64,000 bases of DNA, from the NCBI GenBank assembly GCA_964007475.1, contig OZ023273.1:125535812-125599811 (forward strand), written 5' to 3'. This document shows positions 63,953 to 64,000 of this stretch, piece after piece (within the stretch, counting starts at the first letter, position 1; each line of letters opens with the position of its first letter). A program made the position numbers and the translations under genes. Source of the stretch: Hybos culiciformis (Eukaryota > Arthropoda > Insecta > Diptera > Hybotidae). The notes under the pieces are model-generated. The model worked only from the letters and a program-made list of their open reading frames with translations, was not told the origin of the DNA and made no database searches.

Positions 63953-64000
63953 GTAAATAATTTTAATGGATAGTGCACATTTCAATTAACATTAACAGAG

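Overview
This is a eukaryotic, almost certainly insect, window. It is strongly AT-rich, its genes are split by GT-AG introns (many only 50-200 bp), and it carries five animal protein-coding genes. From memory, the Drosophila orthologues of all five (tweek, u-shaped, cabut, mitochondrial DNA helicase, mind bomb 2) lie on the same chromosome arm (2L, Muller element B), with ush and cabut close neighbours. That makes a fly the most likely source. The synteny argument was not checked against a database and the species is not identified.

Layout. (1) 22-21033, plus strand: a complete tweek/BLTP1 bridge-like lipid-transfer protein in 23 exons (reconstructed 4731 aa, all splice phases consistent). 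Its introns hold a perfect 65-nt hairpin and a LINE fragment that was later split by a terminal-inverted-repeat element. (2) 22831-48585, minus strand: u-shaped (FOG family, 926 aa, nine zinc fingers), convergent with tweek. Its first coding exon is only 43 nt and encodes the NuRD-binding N-terminus. Introns of 13.3 and 7.3 kb separate it from the rest and contain hAT-type elements and other decayed repeats. (3) 50162-53739, minus strand: cabut (KLF10/11/TIEG type, 347 aa, three fingers). (4) 54914-58048, minus strand: Twinkle mtDNA helicase (601 aa). (5) 61781 to the right edge, plus strand: the 5' part of mind bomb 2, divergent from Twinkle and cut by the window end.

The genes are not an operon and have unrelated jobs: lipid transport at membrane contacts, two transcription regulators, mitochondrial DNA replication, and a ubiquitin ligase. 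The linkage is genomic, not functional.

The most unusual non-genic material is the 1.38-kb foldback element between Twinkle and mib2 (58443-59822). It has long terminal inverted repeats, inner inverted ends, a tandem array of about 72 bp per unit built from mini-hairpins, and an embedded tRNA-like Pol III/SINE-like segment with an A-rich tail. Other notable items are a hAT remnant interrupted by a TTAA-flanked element (46301-47300), two hAT-like non-autonomous elements with perfect 8-bp target duplications (28529-29002; 44067-45071), and a dispersed repeat family with related pieces at 18889-19358, 49670-49860 and possibly 39790-39960. No prokaryotic features, CRISPR array or viral gene was recognised.
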